DNA of 64,000 bases from RH-AL1 sp965214415 (GTDB taxonomy: Bacteria; Pseudomonadota; Alphaproteobacteria; Rhizobiales; Beijerinckiaceae): positions 1 to 64,000 of the forward strand of contig CBDCBQ010000002.1 in NCBI GenBank assembly GCA_965214415.1, in the 5' to 3' direction. Below the pieces are notes generated by a model. The model saw nothing but the letters and a program-made list of their open reading frames with translations, was not told the DNA's origin and made no database searches. Both the position numbers and the translations under genes were made by a program. Positions 45,949-55,101 of this stretch are shown one piece after another (positions within the stretch are counted from its first letter, which is position 1; every line of letters begins with the position of its first letter).

Positions 45949-46582
45949 ATGGGACGATCTGAGTACGATCCTCGCGCAAGCGACCACAAGGCGTGGAATG
46001 CAGGTAAGCTCGTTGGCGCCAAGCGAGCGCTGAAGCCGCAGCAAGTCTGGGCCATTCGCTTCCTGCTCGACCGTGAGAAGCGGGTGCGCGACCGAGCCCT
46101 GTTCGACCTCGCCATCGACAGCAAGCTTCGCGGATGCGACGTCGTGAAGATCAAGATCGGCGAGCTGGTGAGCGGCGGACATGTACGGGCCCGAGCGATC
46201 GTCATGCAGCAGAAGACCGGCAGGCCGGTTCAGTTCGAGATCCTGGAACCCGCTCGAACCACGATCCTGGCGTGGCTCGAGCGTCGGGGCGGTGCCATCG
46301 ACGACTTCGCCTTTCCAAGCCGGATCGATCATGCCGCCCACATCAGCACTCGCCAATACGCCCGACTGGTCGATGAGTGGGTCATCGGCATCGGTCTACA
46401 CGCGGAGGACTACGGCACGCACTCGCTCCGCCGCACCAAGGCCTCGATTATCTACAAGCGCACGGGCAACCTACGTGCCGTCCAGATCCTGCTTGGGCAC
46501 AACCAAGATCGAGAGCACCGTTCGATACCTTGGCGTTGATGTCGAAGACGCTCTGACGTTGGCAGAGGGCACCGAGCTTTAG
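45949..46582 (+). pseudogene. Tyrosine recombinase/integrase, frameshifted near the nucleophile
   Basis: Starts MGRSEYDPRASDHKAWNAGK; catalytic domain has ARALFDLAIDSKLRGCDV-type Arg I region (RDRALFDLAIDSKLRG), Lys strand AIVMQQKTGRPVQ, HSLRRTKASII and the HxGH-type QILLGH. At about 46500 one extra A in the CAC-ACC-AAG region shifts the frame; the correct end (TKIESTVRYLGVDVEDALTL with the Tyr) is in the next frame to 46582. Without the insertion it would be about 210 residues, a size common for rhizobial integrases. Confidence 0.82.
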
Positions 46583-46761
46583 CGAACAAGCGAGCTTCCC
46601 GATCTCGTCGGGAAGCTACCGGACTGCTTCGCGCCAGCTTACGCCGTTTAGCTGGCTCGCTTGCGGACTCCAAAGCTAACGCTCTCGAACGACATCGGAT
46701 GAGCAGCATGGCGGCTTTAGGGTACGCGGGAGACACAAGCGATTGGCTTTGTCTACCGTGG

Positions 46762-47481
46762 TCATCGATGGGTGGCTGCCGCGGCGATCGCTTTGACGAT
46801 CTCGCCCATATCCGCTGCCACGAGATCCGGCCGACGGCCGAGTGCCACGGGGGCATTCTCCGGTCGCAAGATCAGCGCCGTCCGATAGCCGGCGGCCGCG
46901 GCGCCCAGCGTATCAAAGGCATGGCACGAGACGAGCCACAGGTCCGCGGGCGGAACGCCAAGGACGGCGGCCAATGCGGTGTAGCTTTCACGCGCCGGCT
47001 TGTAGCGGTGGACCGCGTCGTCGATGCTGTGCAGCGACTCGAAATACGACCGCAGTCCCGCCGCGACGAGCTGCTTGTCGACGGCGGCGCTCGGGTTGTT
47101 GCTGAGCGTCACCAGCCGAAAGCCGGCATCGCGGAGCCGTGCCAGCGCTGCCGGCGTGTCGGGATAGCTCGGCATGATCGACGAGAGCCGTTTCAGCTCG
47201 TCGATGGCGGAGGCCTGCACCGTACGGCCTTTGATCTCGGCCAGCATTTGGAGCACGGCGACGCCGACAAAGCCGGAGTCGACGTATTCGCCGGCGAGCG
47301 TCAAGGCTTCCGAATAGAGGATGGTTTGATTGAACCATTCCCGCAGCATCGCGGCGTCATCGAAGAGGCGTTCGAACACCGGTGCCAGCACGGTGAAGTC
47401 GAGTAAGGTTTCGTTCACGTCGAAGACGATGAAGGCACTGTCGCCGGGAGCGGCAACCATCTGCGTACTATCGAGAGGCAT
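46762..47481 (-). CDS. Haloacid dehalogenase, type II (HAD superfamily)
   Basis: 239 residues. HAD motif I is IVFDVNETLLDF with the nucleophile Asp, followed by type II features: LREWFNQTILYSEALTLAGE, TLSNNPSAAVD, KPARESYTALAAVLG and LVSCHAFDTLGAAAAGY. L-2-haloacid dehalogenases hydrolyse short chloro- or bromo-alkanoic acids with inversion. Some members act on other substrates. Directly upstream in another frame is a Tat-like signal (LSRRDLVAALAAVPVLAHL), so the gene may have lost an export signal by frameshift. Confidence 0.88.
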   Translation of the reverse strand: MPLDSTQMVAAPGDSAFIVFDVNETLLDFTVLAPVFERLFDDAAMLREWFNQTILYSEALTLAGEYVDSGFVGVAVLQMLAEIKGRTVQASAIDELKRLSSIMPSYPDTPAALARLRDAGFRLVTLSNNPSAAVDKQLVAAGLRSYFESLHSIDDAVHRYKPARESYTALAAVLGVPPADLWLVSCHAFDTLGAAAAGYRTALILRPENAPVALGRRPDLVAADMGEIVKAIAAAATHR

Positions 47482-47644
47482 CGTCGGGGTTCCGAAAGAT
47501 GGGCCAAGACCGGCACCGCCGCCAAGGCGGCGACGAGGTCGCGACGTGACAGCTGTATGGCGACCGGCGCCTCCTGGTTGATCGGGTTTGGTGAAAGCGG
47601 CGGCAGCCTGCGGCGGTCGCGTCGCGTGAGGGAGGCGGGAGCGT

Positions 47645-48922
47645 TCAGGGCGCAGCCGCCGGACCGCGCAAGAAGTCGAGCAGCGCCGCGTTGAAGCGCT
47701 TCGGTTGCTCCTGCTGTACCCAATGGCCGGCGCCTTCGATCAGCTTGACGCCTGCAATGCGCGGACACGTGGTCGTACGCATGCGCTCGATCGCACCTGG
47801 CTTGCGGTAGGTTCCCCAGTCCGCGACGCCGGATAGGAACAGGGCGGGGACCTCGATCGCTCTGCCGGAGAAGAGCTCGATCTCGCTCCGGCCGATCGGC
47901 CCGGTGTGGCAGCGAAACCAGTTCAGCGCTCCCTGGAAGCCCGTGTGCCGGAAGGCGTGCACGTAGACGTCGAGGTCGCTGTCCGGCAGCCATGTGTTGG
48001 CGGCCACCTGAGCTATGCTTGGCATGGCGGGCGCCACCGTCGCGGCCATCCCAACGCCCCTGTCCATGATGTAGTAGGTCGGCAGGGTCGCGAGTTCGCC
48101 GGCCGACCCTGACGCCAGCGGGTGCGGGTGGTTACCCGAGAAGTCGGCACTCTTGACGTGGAAGTAGGCTCTAAGGAAGTCGTGCAGCCCCTGGGGGGCG
48201 TGGAGCATGTCCGCCGCGGCGCCCGGCGACGAGAAGAAGGTCATGCTGTCCTCGCGGGGACGCGGTAGCGCCGCTAGTTGGGCGGCGAGCGTCGGCTGCG
48301 TCGGCGTCGGCGGGGTTCCGGCATCTTCGAAGGGGATGGCCGGCGGCCCGTCGAAGGGGAAGCTGACCATCGCGAGCGAGCGGAACACGTCAGGCCGGAC
48401 GAGCGCGCAATATGCTGCGACCATCGAACTGAAATCGTGCCCGACTACGGCGGCGACGGAGCGGTGGCCGAGGGCGAAGACCAGCCGCATGGCGTCGAGG
48501 GCGTAGGAGTGGGTGCGGAACGTGGCGTAGTCGCCATCGTAGCGCCCGTCCCATCCGCTGGTGCCGCCGTAACCCCGCTGGTCGGGAGCGATGGCGTGGT
48601 AGCCGGCCCGGGCCAGCGCCGGCAGCACCTCGCGCCAGCTCCAAGCCACATCGGGGAAGCCGTGCAGCAGGAGCACGACGGGGCGGCCGGGCGTCTCGTA
48701 GCCGGCTTCGAGCATCCGGACGAACAGGCCGTTCACGTTGTCGATCGTGCGCTGTCGAATACCGGGCACGGCGGGGTAGTCCTCGAAGGTGTCGGAGGGC
48801 ATGCGGGATCCTCGATTGGTGGATGGTTCCAGGGGATGGCCGAGACTCATGGCGGGGGTGGCAACAAGTGCCGGCCCGAGCAAAGCGGCAGCGGCGCCGC
48901 CCATCAGCTGTCGTCGATCCAT
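47645..48922 (-). CDS. Epoxide-hydrolase-like alpha/beta hydrolase with Tat-like signal
   Basis: 425 residues. N terminus MDRRQLMGGAAAALLGPALV resembles a twin-arginine signal, ending about ATPAMS. The alpha/beta core begins PVVLLLHGFPDVAWSWRE (oxyanion HGFP), the nucleophile is Asp in VVGHDFSSMVAAYCA as in epoxide hydrolases and haloalkane dehalogenases, and the His is in IEGAGHWVQQEQP. A shorter start at 48802 (MPSDTFEDYPAVPG) would remove the signal. On the same strand as the haloacid dehalogenase and the tautomerase. Confidence 0.87.
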   Translation of the reverse strand: MDRRQLMGGAAAALLGPALVATPAMSLGHPLEPSTNRGSRMPSDTFEDYPAVPGIRQRTIDNVNGLFVRMLEAGYETPGRPVVLLLHGFPDVAWSWREVLPALARAGYHAIAPDQRGYGGTSGWDGRYDGDYATFRTHSYALDAMRLVFALGHRSVAAVVGHDFSSMVAAYCALVRPDVFRSLAMVSFPFDGPPAIPFEDAGTPPTPTQPTLAAQLAALPRPREDSMTFFSSPGAAADMLHAPQGLHDFLRAYFHVKSADFSGNHPHPLASGSAGELATLPTYYIMDRGVGMAATVAPAMPSIAQVAANTWLPDSDLDVYVHAFRHTGFQGALNWFRCHTGPIGRSEIELFSGRAIEVPALFLSGVADWGTYRKPGAIERMRTTTCPRIAGVKLIEGAGHWVQQEQPKRFNAALLDFLRGPAAAP

Positions 48923-49137
48923 CGAGCTCTTTGGTCGATCGTGATCCGTCACGGTGTGCCTCGCTGCTCTAGAGTCATGCCTTGCCATCGACGGAGCGAT
49001 CGCGGCGGGGCGGTAGCGCGGCTCAGAGGTGATCCGCACCGCAAGCCGCTGCTTCGTTGGTGTTCAAAGGGATGGCATGCGCCGCCGGGGCCGGGCTGCG
49101 CGGCTTGCGCTTCGACGCGACGCCGCTTCTACGGCGG

Positions 49138-49542
49138 TCAGCCTGGGTTGGTGGCCGCCCAGCGCCCGTTCTGCGTCCGGCCGCCGTAGCCGTAGGCGTC
49201 GCCGTCGGCGGCGTGCACGAGCACGTAGCATTCCTCGTGACACTTCCCGAGGATCGCCTCCATGCCCTCGAAGGCCGCCTTCACGAAAGCGGTGGTCTCC
49301 TCCTTGGTGTTGGTGCCGACCGTCATTTTAAAATCCATCCAGAACGCCGCGAGGCCGTCGTCCGTGGGATGCTTCGATCCGATGAACCAACCCTGCGGAT
49401 CGGCCTCCTCGATAAGCATCGCGGTGACCTCCGGCTTCTTGCCGAGCTTCTCCGCGCCGAGGCGCGCGGCCAGTTCGGCGATCCGCGCGCGCATCTCGGG
49501 ACGCGGCGTCGGGGTGACGTAGCGGACTTGGATCATGGGCAT
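49138..49542 (-). CDS. Tautomerase-superfamily protein
   Basis: 134 residues beginning MPMIQVRYVTPTPRPEMRAR; Pro becomes residue 1 after Met removal, the catalytic base of 4-oxalocrotonate tautomerase-type enzymes. Longer than 4-OT, it has two beta-alpha-beta units (second: PQGWFIGSKHPTDDG to TTAFVKAAFEGMEAILG). Could be a tautomerase or a hydrolytic dehalogenase-type relative. Divergent from a LysR gene, 95 bp apart. Confidence 0.78.
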   Translation of the reverse strand: MPMIQVRYVTPTPRPEMRARIAELAARLGAEKLGKKPEVTAMLIEEADPQGWFIGSKHPTDDGLAAFWMDFKMTVGTNTKEETTAFVKAAFEGMEAILGKCHEECYVLVHAADGDAYGYGGRTQNGRWAATNPG

Positions 49543-49637
49543 CTGGTGAACTCCATCGCTGTCGATGGACGGACAATGGGCGACTGCGGATCATATTGGA
49601 ACTTCATGCATAGCTATGGCTATGATAGCGATGCAGC

Positions 49638-50492
49638 ATGATGCTTGACCTGGAATCTGTCCGTCTCTTCGTGCTTGCGGCCGAGTATGGCAACCTGACC
49701 CGCGCCGCGGAGGCGGCCGGCACCGTGCAGCCGGTGGTGAGCGCGCGCCTCAAGGCGCTGGAACAGTCGATCGGACGCAAGCTCCTCGAGCGTACGCCGC
49801 GCTACGTCCGCCTCACCGACGCGGGGTGCGTTTTTCTCGAGCGTGCCCGCACGCTGCTAGCCGCGCACGATCAGGCGCTCGCGCCGGAAAGGGCCGAGCC
49901 CTCTCGCATCACAATCGGCGTGAGCGATCATGCGCTGGGGACTTCGTTCGAGGCCGTGCTGCGCCGGATGCGCGCCGTGCTGCCGGGCGATACCGCGTTC
50001 ACCGTCCGCCTCGGCCAATCCTACGAGGTCCGCGAACTCTACGAGGCGGCGGATATCGACCTCGCGGTGATCCGGCGCGAGGGCCACGGCCAGGACGGCG
50101 AGGTCTTGGGTGAGGATCCTCTGCTCTGGTGCGCTTCGCCGGATTGGCAGCCGCGGCAAGGCGCCGTGCCGCTCGTCAGCTTGCCACCGCCGTGCGGTGT
50201 GCGTGCCGTCGCCATCAAGACGTTGGACAAGGCCGGGCTGCCGTGGCGCGAAGCCTTTGTCGGCGGCAGCTGTATGACGCTCGTCGCGGCGGTCCGCGCC
50301 GGTCTCGGTATCGCTCCGCTCGGCCGCATGATCGGAGGTGAGCTTATGGAGCCGCTAAACCTGCCGGACTTGCCGCCTCTACCGTCGTCCCAGATCGTGA
50401 TGCTGGCAAGGACGCCCACACCCGAACTTGCTGCGGCAACCCGTGCCTTGGCAGCGAGCGTCCGCGACACGTTGCGTCGTTCGGCATCGTGA
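49638..50492 (+). CDS. LysR-family transcriptional regulator
   Basis: 284 residues. N-terminal HTH MLDLESVRLFVLAAEYGNLT with AAGTVQPVVSARLKALEQSI, then a substrate-binding domain (RITIGVSDHALGTSFEAVLR onward). Intergenic sequence to the divergent tautomerase contains catagctatggctatgat, a partial palindrome of the T-N11-A type LysR sites use. It likely controls the tautomerase and perhaps the hydrolase genes beyond. Confidence 0.93.
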   Translation: MMLDLESVRLFVLAAEYGNLTRAAEAAGTVQPVVSARLKALEQSIGRKLLERTPRYVRLTDAGCVFLERARTLLAAHDQALAPERAEPSRITIGVSDHALGTSFEAVLRRMRAVLPGDTAFTVRLGQSYEVRELYEAADIDLAVIRREGHGQDGEVLGEDPLLWCASPDWQPRQGAVPLVSLPPPCGVRAVAIKTLDKAGLPWREAFVGGSCMTLVAAVRAGLGIAPLGRMIGGELMEPLNLPDLPPLPSSQIVMLARTPTPELAAATRALAASVRDTLRRSAS

Positions 50493-50861
50493 AAGTCGTC
50501 ACGCTCAGCCGATCGCATAATGCCAAGCTTCACTGCATCACGGTGAGCCGTCACATCTGTACATGCGTGTTTGACTGCCTGCTGCGGGGCGAGGACCCAA
50601 AGGTGCGCGAGATCGTAGTGACGCCGTGCAGCCATGCATCAGTAGCGCAACCGACGCTTTCGGGTTGTCCGAAGAATGCTGTGTACGACGATGGTGGGTC
50701 GTGAGCGGAAGTCTCATATAACGGCGGCAAGTTGGTCGGCTTACTCGCGTGTCGTCCTATTTTCGTGCACCAGAACATCCAGGCGACTATCGACCATGAC
50801 GTGTCGTCGATCGCCGCGAGATGGTCGAAATTGTGTTAATGTACGAGGCAAAGAGATACTG
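50493..50861. other. Spacer after LysR gene, no gene assigned
   Basis: Lower GC than neighbours. No frame with a start site and protein-like content. Probably contains the promoter of the broken secreted-protein gene at 50862. Confidence 0.4.
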
Positions 50862-51250
50862 ATGAAGACGCTTGCATTTTCGATCTTTTTCGCTCTGCCG
50901 TCTTTAGCCTATGCTTGCACAGGCACAGCTCTCCATAACGTGGACGGCACGCCGATTACACCGGCGTCAGGGTCGGTCAGGAGATGGGCGCCTTGACCAA
51001 TCTCGATCGCGCGGTTCGCGGCAAGGACGGCTCAATGACCGTCTGCGGGGGAGACACCTGCTATCCCGCGATCGGCATCGATAACGGTTCGGTCAAAGAG
51101 ATCATCGAGCTGCATCAGTGCAAGATTGGCAACCGGCTCAGCTCCGATAACGGCAAGGAGACGTTCGAGATCATCGACACGGCGCCGGAGAAGCCTGCCG
51201 AGGCCGAACCATCTTCGTTCGATGATACCCGAGCGGCTGATAGCGAATGA
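50862..51250 (+). pseudogene. Small secreted protein gene, probably frameshifted
   Basis: ATG at 50862 opens a signal peptide MKTLAFSIFFALPSLAYA followed by CTGTALHNVDGTPI, after which this frame ends at 50996. The adjacent frame continues DYTGVRVGQEMGALTNLDRA with CGGDTCYPAIGIDN and IIELHQCKIGNRL to a stop at 51248-51250. The two together would make one exported, Cys-containing protein of about 125 residues. The frameshift lies near 50955. The family is not recognised. Confidence 0.5.
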
Positions 51251-51527
51251 TTGTCTAATCGGTCTCCGAACGTCCGCTCCAGAGCAGACGATGAGATGGA
51301 CTGAGTGGAAAGGAAGGGTCGCTTGGTGCCGGCGCGCCTATGTCCGCTTCCGCCTGCGACACGCCCGACAGCGGACCGGTTGTTTTCGGCCAGGTTGCGC
51401 CGTAGAGCTGTCGGACGGCATTGCGCCCATCCTCGCCGTTGCTGGCACCTTTCAAGGCTTTCAAAAGCGGCCATTCACGCACCAAGCTCCCGGCGCGGCC
51501 GGACGACTCGGCCGCTCCGCTCTCGGT

Positions 51528-52352
51528 TCAGCCTTCGACAAACGCGAGAAGATCGCCGTTGATTCGCGCCGCGTGAGTCGTCGGCATGCCGTGCGGAAAG
51601 CCCGGATACGACTTCAATTGCGCACCCTTTACGATGGCGGCGGAGAGTTTGCCCGTGGTCGGGAACGGCACGACTTGGTCGTCTTCGCCATGCATGACCA
51701 GCGTCGGTACGTTGATCGCCTTCAAGTCTTCGGTGAAGTCGGTTTCCGAGAACGCCTTGATACCCAGCGTGTGCGCCAGCACGCTGCCCATCATGCCTTG
51801 CCGCCACCAGTTCCAGCGAACGCCGTCTTTCACATCCGCGCCGTCGCGGTTGTAGCCGAAGAACGGCGCGGTGAAGTCCCAGAAGAACTGGGCGCGGTTC
51901 GTTGCCGTCTGCAGCCGAACGTCGTCGAAGACCTCGATCGGTACGCCGTCGGGATTGGCGGTGGTCTTGACCATGATCGGCGCAACGGCGCTCACTAGCA
52001 CCGCACGGCCAGGCTTGGCTCGCGCGACGTAGCGCGCGACTTCGCCGCCGCCGGTCGAGTGGCCGATGTGGACCGCGTTCTTGAGATCGAGGGCGTCCGT
52101 CAGCTCGATGACGTCGGTGACGTAGGTATCCATGTCGTGGCCTTCCGCGGCCTGCGTCGAGCGGCCATGACCGCGACGGTCGTGCGCAACGACGCGATAG
52201 CCCTTCGACAGGAAAAACATCATCTGCGCGTCCCAGTCGTCGGAGCTGAGCGGCCATCCGTGATGGAACATCATGACCTTCGCGTCGCGCGGGCCCCAGT
52301 CCTTGTAGAAGATTTCCGTCCCGTCCTTGGTCTTGATCGTGCCCATGCCCAA
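51528..52352 (-). CDS. Alpha/beta hydrolase (chloroperoxidase/esterase type)
   Basis: 274 residues. TKDGTEIFYKDWGPRDAKVM opens the fold, oxyanion motif MFHHGWPLSSDDWD, nucleophile Ser in HIGHSTGGGEVARY, acid Asp in LVMHGEDDQVVPF and His in YPGFPHGMPTTHA. This set is typical of cofactor-free haloperoxidases and aryl esterases. Last gene of the minus-strand cluster led by the ring-cleaving dioxygenase. Confidence 0.92.
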   Translation of the reverse strand: MGMGTIKTKDGTEIFYKDWGPRDAKVMMFHHGWPLSSDDWDAQMMFFLSKGYRVVAHDRRGHGRSTQAAEGHDMDTYVTDVIELTDALDLKNAVHIGHSTGGGEVARYVARAKPGRAVLVSAVAPIMVKTTANPDGVPIEVFDDVRLQTATNRAQFFWDFTAPFFGYNRDGADVKDGVRWNWWRQGMMGSVLAHTLGIKAFSETDFTEDLKAINVPTLVMHGEDDQVVPFPTTGKLSAAIVKGAQLKSYPGFPHGMPTTHAARINGDLLAFVEG

Positions 52353-52423
52353 ATAAACTTGATGCGTCTGAGAGGAAGTCTCGGTCGTGTTGACGCTTCA
52401 CGACCCAAGAAGGTCGAAAGCGG

Positions 52424-53341
52424 TCAGACTTCCGGTAGCGGAATGAACTCCGAGTCGCCCGGTACGGTGTCGAAACGCGCCTGGCGCCAGTCTGCCTTTG
52501 CCTGTTCGATACGCTCGGGCCGCGAAGAGACGAAATTCCACCAGAGATGGCGCGGCCCATCCATCGGTTCGCCACCGAGGATCACGAAGCGCGCTGCGGT
52601 CTTGGCGCGTACCGTGATGCGATCGCCGGACTTGAAGATCAGCAGGCGCCCAGGCTCGAAGACGTCGCCCGCGATCTCGATCTCACCATAGACAGTGAAG
52701 ATCGCGCGCTCTTCGTAGTCGGCATCGAGCGGCACGCTGCTGCCGACCGTCAAATCGACATCGGCGTAGAACATCGGGCTGGAAACACGGACCGGCGAGG
52801 TGGTTCCGAACACGCTGCCCGCGATAATGCGCACCGTCTTGCCCTCGCCGGTGAGGGTCGGTAGGTCGGCCTTGTCGTAGTGCTCGAAAGCGGGCGCGTT
52901 CTCCTCATCCTTCGCGGACAGCGCCACCCAGCTCTGGAGGCCGAACAGCTTGGATCCCCTCGCGCGCACCTCGGCGCCCGTCCGCTCGGAATGGGTGATC
53001 CCCCGACCGGCCGTCATCCAGTTCAATTCGCCAGGCCGTATCGGCAGCTCCGTCCCGAGGCTGTCGCGATGCATGATCTCGCCGTCGAATAGATAGGTGA
53101 CGGTGGATAGCCCGATGTGCGGATGCGGGCGAACGTCCATGCCTTGTCCGAGGATGAACTCGGATGGCCCCATCTGGTCGAAGAAAATGAAGGGCCCAAC
53201 CATCTGTCGTTCCTTCGACGGCAGCGCGCGCCGCACATCGAAGGAGCCGAGGTCGCGCGCACGTGGGATGATGATGGTCTCGATCGAATCGCAGCCGCGG
53301 GCGTCGCCGGGCTTCGGGTCTTCTGCAGGGTGCCACGTCAT
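52424..53341 (-). CDS. Pirin family protein
   Basis: 305 residues, bicupin. Fe-ligand motif DVRPHPHIGLSTVTYLFDGE (two His), IMHRDSLG (His) and GRGITHSERT; the C-terminal cupin domain ends GEPMDGPRHLWWNFVSSRPE. Some bacterial pirins are quercetin dioxygenases, others act as regulators. The start at 53341 (MTWHPAEDPKPGDARG) is chosen over a longer frame to 53476. 25 bp separate it from the upstream MhqD-like gene. Confidence 0.93.
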   Translation of the reverse strand: MTWHPAEDPKPGDARGCDSIETIIIPRARDLGSFDVRRALPSKERQMVGPFIFFDQMGPSEFILGQGMDVRPHPHIGLSTVTYLFDGEIMHRDSLGTELPIRPGELNWMTAGRGITHSERTGAEVRARGSKLFGLQSWVALSAKDEENAPAFEHYDKADLPTLTGEGKTVRIIAGSVFGTTSPVRVSSPMFYADVDLTVGSSVPLDADYEERAIFTVYGEIEIAGDVFEPGRLLIFKSGDRITVRAKTAARFVILGGEPMDGPRHLWWNFVSSRPERIEQAKADWRQARFDTVPGDSEFIPLPEV

Positions 53342-53366
53342 TGTTCGTCCTCGTCGGGAGTTGCGG

Positions 53367-53999
53367 TCAGGCGGCGGCCTTGGTCTCGATGTGGTCGAGC
53401 CACGCTCTGGCGAGCGTGACATCTTTCTGCGAAAGCCCGTGACCGCCTGGCACGATCTCGTGCGTGACGGCGGCACCGGACCGTGTCAGTCCGGCTGCGA
53501 GCCCAGCGGCGTCGCCGGGGCGAACGATGGGATCGTTCGAGCCTGAAAGGATCAGCACTGGCGTCGCGCGGAGATCGGCGACGGGCATCTGTCGGAACGG
53601 GGTCATCGCGCGCAGCAGCACGGCGCCTGCGAGCACCTCCGGCCGCTGCAGCAGCATTGCCGCCGCTATGTTGGCGCCGTTTGAGAAACCGACCGCGATC
53701 GGCGCGGCGATGCCATAGGCGGCGCGTGACTCGCCGACGAACTGGGCGAGGTCGTCGACGCGACGGCGCAGGTCCGCCTCGTCGAACACGCCTTCCGACA
53801 ACCTCCGAAAGAAACGTGGCATGCCGTGCTCGCTGACCTGGCCGCGCGGCGAGAGCCGCGCCGCGCCGGGCGACAGTTCGCGGCCTAGTGGCAGCAGGTC
53901 GTCTTCGTTCGCGCCCGTGCCATGCAGAAGCAGAAGCGGCAGGTTTGAAGACATGCCCGGCTCGAACCGGTGGACAAAAGAAAGGCGCCTGGAGTCCAT
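53367..53999 (-). CDS. MhqD-like alpha/beta hydrolase (phospholipase/carboxylesterase)
   Basis: 210 residues. LLLLHGTGANEDDLLPLGRE with RGQVSEHGMPRFFRRLSEG matches MhqD/YodD-type hydrolases; nucleophile Ser in AVGFSNGANIAAA, Asp in LSGSNDPIVRPGD and His in VPGGHGLSQKD. The ATG at 53999 has AAGGAGG 6 bases upstream. In Firmicutes MhqD lies with ring-cleaving MhqO/MhqE and protects against quinones; the gene order here is the same. Confidence 0.9.
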   Translation of the reverse strand: MDSRRLSFVHRFEPGMSSNLPLLLLHGTGANEDDLLPLGRELSPGAARLSPRGQVSEHGMPRFFRRLSEGVFDEADLRRRVDDLAQFVGESRAAYGIAAPIAVGFSNGANIAAAMLLQRPEVLAGAVLLRAMTPFRQMPVADLRATPVLILSGSNDPIVRPGDAAGLAAGLTRSGAAVTHEIVPGGHGLSQKDVTLARAWLDHIETKAAA

Positions 54000-54052
54000 G
54001 ATGACCTCCTTGGAAGAGAAGATCAGGCGGCCCGATGAACGGGCCGCCCGGG

Positions 54053-54982
54053 TCAAGTGACCTTCGGCAGTGCGCCCTCGATCCGCGCGCGATGCGGCTC
54101 GAGGAAGCCGGGAAGCTTGAGCTCTTCGCCGAGATGCTCGACTAGCTCGTCGATCGCGAAGCCCGGCCCGTCGGTCGCGATCTCGAACAGCACACCGCCT
54201 GGCTCGCGGAAGTAGACCGACCGGAAGTAGCAGCGGTCGCGTTGCTCGGTGACGGCGAGTCCGTAGTCGCTCGCGAGCACTGAAGTCATTGAGGCCTGCG
54301 CGGCATCGTCGGCGGCGCGGAAAGCAATGTGGTGCACCGACCCGGCGCCCTGACGTCCATGAAGGAAGTCGCCGACGCCCCGCAGCGTGACGAAGCTCCC
54401 GACGCTGGCGCCACTTGCGTAGCGAGCCGACGTGCCGTCTCGGGCCGTCTCCGAGAAACCCAGAACGCCAGTCAGGATCTTCGCGGTCGGCGCAATGTCG
54501 CGCAGCAGCAGCGTGACACCGTGGAAGCCACGGATCGCGTGTTCGGCGGGGATGTCGCCAACGACCCACGATGCGTCCTCCACTTCTCCTTCGATTCCGA
54601 CCAGCGCGAGGGGCATGCCGTCCCGGTCCTTGAACCTCAGCACGGACTCGCCGAACGCCTTGACGAGCGGCTCGTAGGTGAGACCGTGTTCGGCAATGCG
54701 GCTCGTCCAATAGCCGAGCGAAGCCTTCGGCACGCGGAACGCGGTCTCGCTGGTCTCGCCGACGCCGGCGCGGCCCGGAGCGGCATAGTTGATCGGAAAG
54801 AACGTCAACAGCGTGCCGGGGCTACCTTCCTTGTCGCCGTAATAGAGGTGATATGTGCCCGGATCGTCGAAGTTGACGGTCGTCTTGACGAGGCGAAGGC
54901 CAAGCGTATCCGTGTAAAACTTGCGATTGCGCGATACGGGTCCGGCGAACGCCGTGACGTGATGGATGCCAGCGTTTGACAT
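54053..54982 (-). CDS. Ring-cleaving dioxygenase (MhqO-like, VOC fold)
   Basis: 309 residues, two VOC modules. GIHHVTAFAGPVSRNRKFYT (His ligand), FHGVTLLLRDIAPTAKILTG, SVHHIAFRAADDA (His ligand) and EPGGVLFEIATDGPGFAID (Glu ligand) form the Fe(II)-site set of the MhqO/MhqE/PcpA/LinE family, which cleaves catechol or hydroquinone-type rings. GGAGA before the ATG at 54982. First gene of the cluster; divergent from the LysR at 55102. Confidence 0.92.
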   Translation of the reverse strand: MSNAGIHHVTAFAGPVSRNRKFYTDTLGLRLVKTTVNFDDPGTYHLYYGDKEGSPGTLLTFFPINYAAPGRAGVGETSETAFRVPKASLGYWTSRIAEHGLTYEPLVKAFGESVLRFKDRDGMPLALVGIEGEVEDASWVVGDIPAEHAIRGFHGVTLLLRDIAPTAKILTGVLGFSETARDGTSARYASGASVGSFVTLRGVGDFLHGRQGAGSVHHIAFRAADDAAQASMTSVLASDYGLAVTEQRDRCYFRSVYFREPGGVLFEIATDGPGFAIDELVEHLGEELKLPGFLEPHRARIEGALPKVT

Positions 54983-55101
54983 GGTGGTCTCCTGCGCCGA
55001 TCGAGCCTGTGCCCCTCGACGACTTCGAGGCCCAATCTGGCTCTTGCCGGCCATGACGGAAATAGAAACAATGGAAACGTATCGTATCAAGAATCGCCCT
55101 C

